A stretch of DNA of 35,805 nt from Pediococcus damnosus (GTDB lineage: Bacteria > Bacillota > Bacilli > Lactobacillales > Lactobacillaceae). The translations under genes and the position numbers were made by a program. Where the stretch lies: the NCBI RefSeq assembly GCF_001437255.1, contig NZ_JQBD01000013.1:1-35805 (forward strand). The letters are read 5' to 3'. The notes beneath the pieces are model-generated. The model saw nothing but the letters and a program-made list of their open reading frames with translations, was not told the DNA's origin and made no database searches. Positions 34,802 to 35,805 of the stretch are shown piece by piece (within the stretch, counting starts at the first letter, position 1; the number at the start of each line of letters is the position of its first letter).

Positions 34802-35503
34802 TTAATTTCCCGACTGATTTGTCACATGAAAATAGAAGCTAAGATTCGGGTAAACATAAATGGTTTGGGAAAAATTAAAAAGCACATCATTTTTATAATA
34901 ATTTGATTGCTGCAAGACCATACAAGTTGTTTTAGGTTCTAGTCCAAGCAAGTTTGCCTGTTCACTTGTTAACTTATCTTGAGACAAATATTGATCACAG
35001 TTATTAATTCGAATGCCATATTTTCGATCAATGTAATCGAAAATCGAATGATTAATACTAACTAAAGATAGGGAAGGAACCTCGCTTTTAACATAGTAGG
35101 CATATTCGAGACTATAAAGTTGCTTGTTGATGTAGCGGAGCCTGATGATGCGATGCAACGCCTCACCATTACGGGCACCAAATTCTTTTGCCAAGGATTC
35201 ATCTGCATGAATTTCGTCAAAAGTCACAATTTTAGATGTCATCTGTGTGTGATACCGGGTGCGACTATTGCCCATGGTTAAATTCACAACAGTGTGTTTA
35301 GCCTGACTGATATCATTAATGAAATAGCCGCTGCCTTGAACACGGCGGACCAATCCCTTTTGGGCCACAATATCGATGGCTTTCCGAATGGTGTTGCGAC
35401 TGACGTTATATCTTTCCATCAACTGATGTTCAGTGGGAAGCTTTTGACTAAAGAGCTTATTTTCTATTGAATGAATCAAATCATCCGCAATGTCATGATA
35501 CAT
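34802..35503 (-). CDS. GntR-family regulator (HutC type)
   Basis: A 233-residue GntR regulator with the winged helix at about residues 1-65 (LPTEHQLMERYNVSRNTIRKAIDIV, GSGYF) and a UTRA domain (ALHRIIRLRYINKQLYSLEYAYY). GGAGG lies before the ATG. Its likely targets are divergent genes beyond the right edge. The intergenic region holds TAGGT-(8)-ACCTA (35535-35553 area), a possible operator. Its ligand is unknown. Confidence 0.88.
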   Translation of the reverse strand: MYHDIADDLIHSIENKLFSQKLPTEHQLMERYNVSRNTIRKAIDIVAQKGLVRRVQGSGYFINDISQAKHTVVNLTMGNSRTRYHTQMTSKIVTFDEIHADESLAKEFGARNGEALHRIIRLRYINKQLYSLEYAYYVKSEVPSLSLVSINHSIFDYIDRKYGIRINNCDQYLSQDKLTSEQANLLGLEPKTTCMVLQQSNYYKNDVLFNFSQTIYVYPNLSFYFHVTNQSGN

Positions 35504-35805
35504 TGAAGGCTACCTCCAATCTCAAATTATTTAACTAGGTCAATTTGTACCTACCTATGTCACTCCTTATTGTAATGAAAACGGTTTAATAGCCAACTAG
35601 TTTGATAGGAAAAGCACATATTATTTACAATAAGAGCATACTTTTCCTTTAAAACGGGCGTTTTCAAGAAAATTGAATTTAATGAATAAGGAACAAATTA
35701 TATTCATTTATTTTATAAATATTAATCTTTTTACTGACATGAGAGGGATAGCAAGTTTATTTTTAAAAAAATCGAGGTTAGTGTAAGGTTTTCCTAGATG
35801 GTCAA
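35504..35805. other. Intergenic region at the right edge
   Basis: No gene is visible in 302 bp. It holds TAGGT/ACCTA near 35535-35553, a cre-like sequence TGAAAACGGTTTAA at 35576-35589 with two mismatches to the consensus, and AGGAAAAG / CTTTTCCT around 35608-35650. These are plausible control sites for the GntR gene or a divergent gene outside the window. The last 100 bases are A/T-rich without clear signals. Confidence 0.4.

Noticed and set aside
35576-35589. CcpA site at the right edge
   Set aside because: Mismatches fall in the central half and no promoter is clearly associated, so it is mentioned only as a weak candidate.

Overview
The window is a chromosomal segment of a low-GC Gram-positive bacterium, almost certainly a member of the Lactobacillaceae. 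The evidence is a malolactic cluster of lactic-acid-bacterial type, the metG-tatD-rnmV-rsmA-(veg)-ispE housekeeping block, an Lsa-type ABC-F protein, a DUF4811 partner beside an EmrB-type exporter, a DUF2316 protein, and T-rich intrinsic terminators after most units. The species cannot be fixed from the sequence alone. No rRNA, tRNA, CRISPR array, transposase or prophage gene is visible.

Layout. 1-392: a structured non-coding stretch and a terminator. 393-6317: a malolactic region with a LysR regulator (mleR-like), a small PspC/orphan-HicB pair, then malolactic enzyme, fumarase and an AEC-family malate permease in one direction. 6318-6799: two terminators, a candidate small RNA and a highly structured intergenic element. 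6800-12533: a DUF72 protein, then metG, tatD, rnmV and rsmA; metG is flanked by two copies of a roughly 210-230 bp structured repeat. 12534-12854: three tandem degenerate palindromic units. 12878-17206: an accessory block (TetR, 14-TM exporter, DUF4811, DUF2316, amidohydrolase/decarboxylase) that separates rsmA from veg and ispE (17504-18848). 18887-23840: small membrane proteins, hemolysin III, a TetR regulator, DUF2798, a histidine phosphatase and two Usp proteins. 23924-25459: a multicopper oxidase with no signal peptide. 25623-28295: an ABC importer operon (PF04392 type, TrpXYZ-like) behind a long structured leader. 28892-30400: an Lsa-type ABC-F protein behind an attenuator-like leader. 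30526-35503: a beta-glucoside PTS/6-phospho-beta-glucosidase operon with a divergent GntR, and a second GntR at the right edge.

Functionally, the malolactic genes import malate and decarboxylate it to lactate, with fumarase able to bring fumarate into the same pool. The beta-glucoside genes import and hydrolyse phosphorylated beta-glucosides under probable GntR control through a GTATATAC site.

The most interesting material is non-coding: an unassigned riboswitch-like leader before the ABC importer (28326-28586), the ABC-F leader with a three-codon upstream ORF (28702-28891), the structured repeat pair around metG, the tandem palindromes after rsmA, and short promoter-terminator units at 6368-6470 and 20943-21045.
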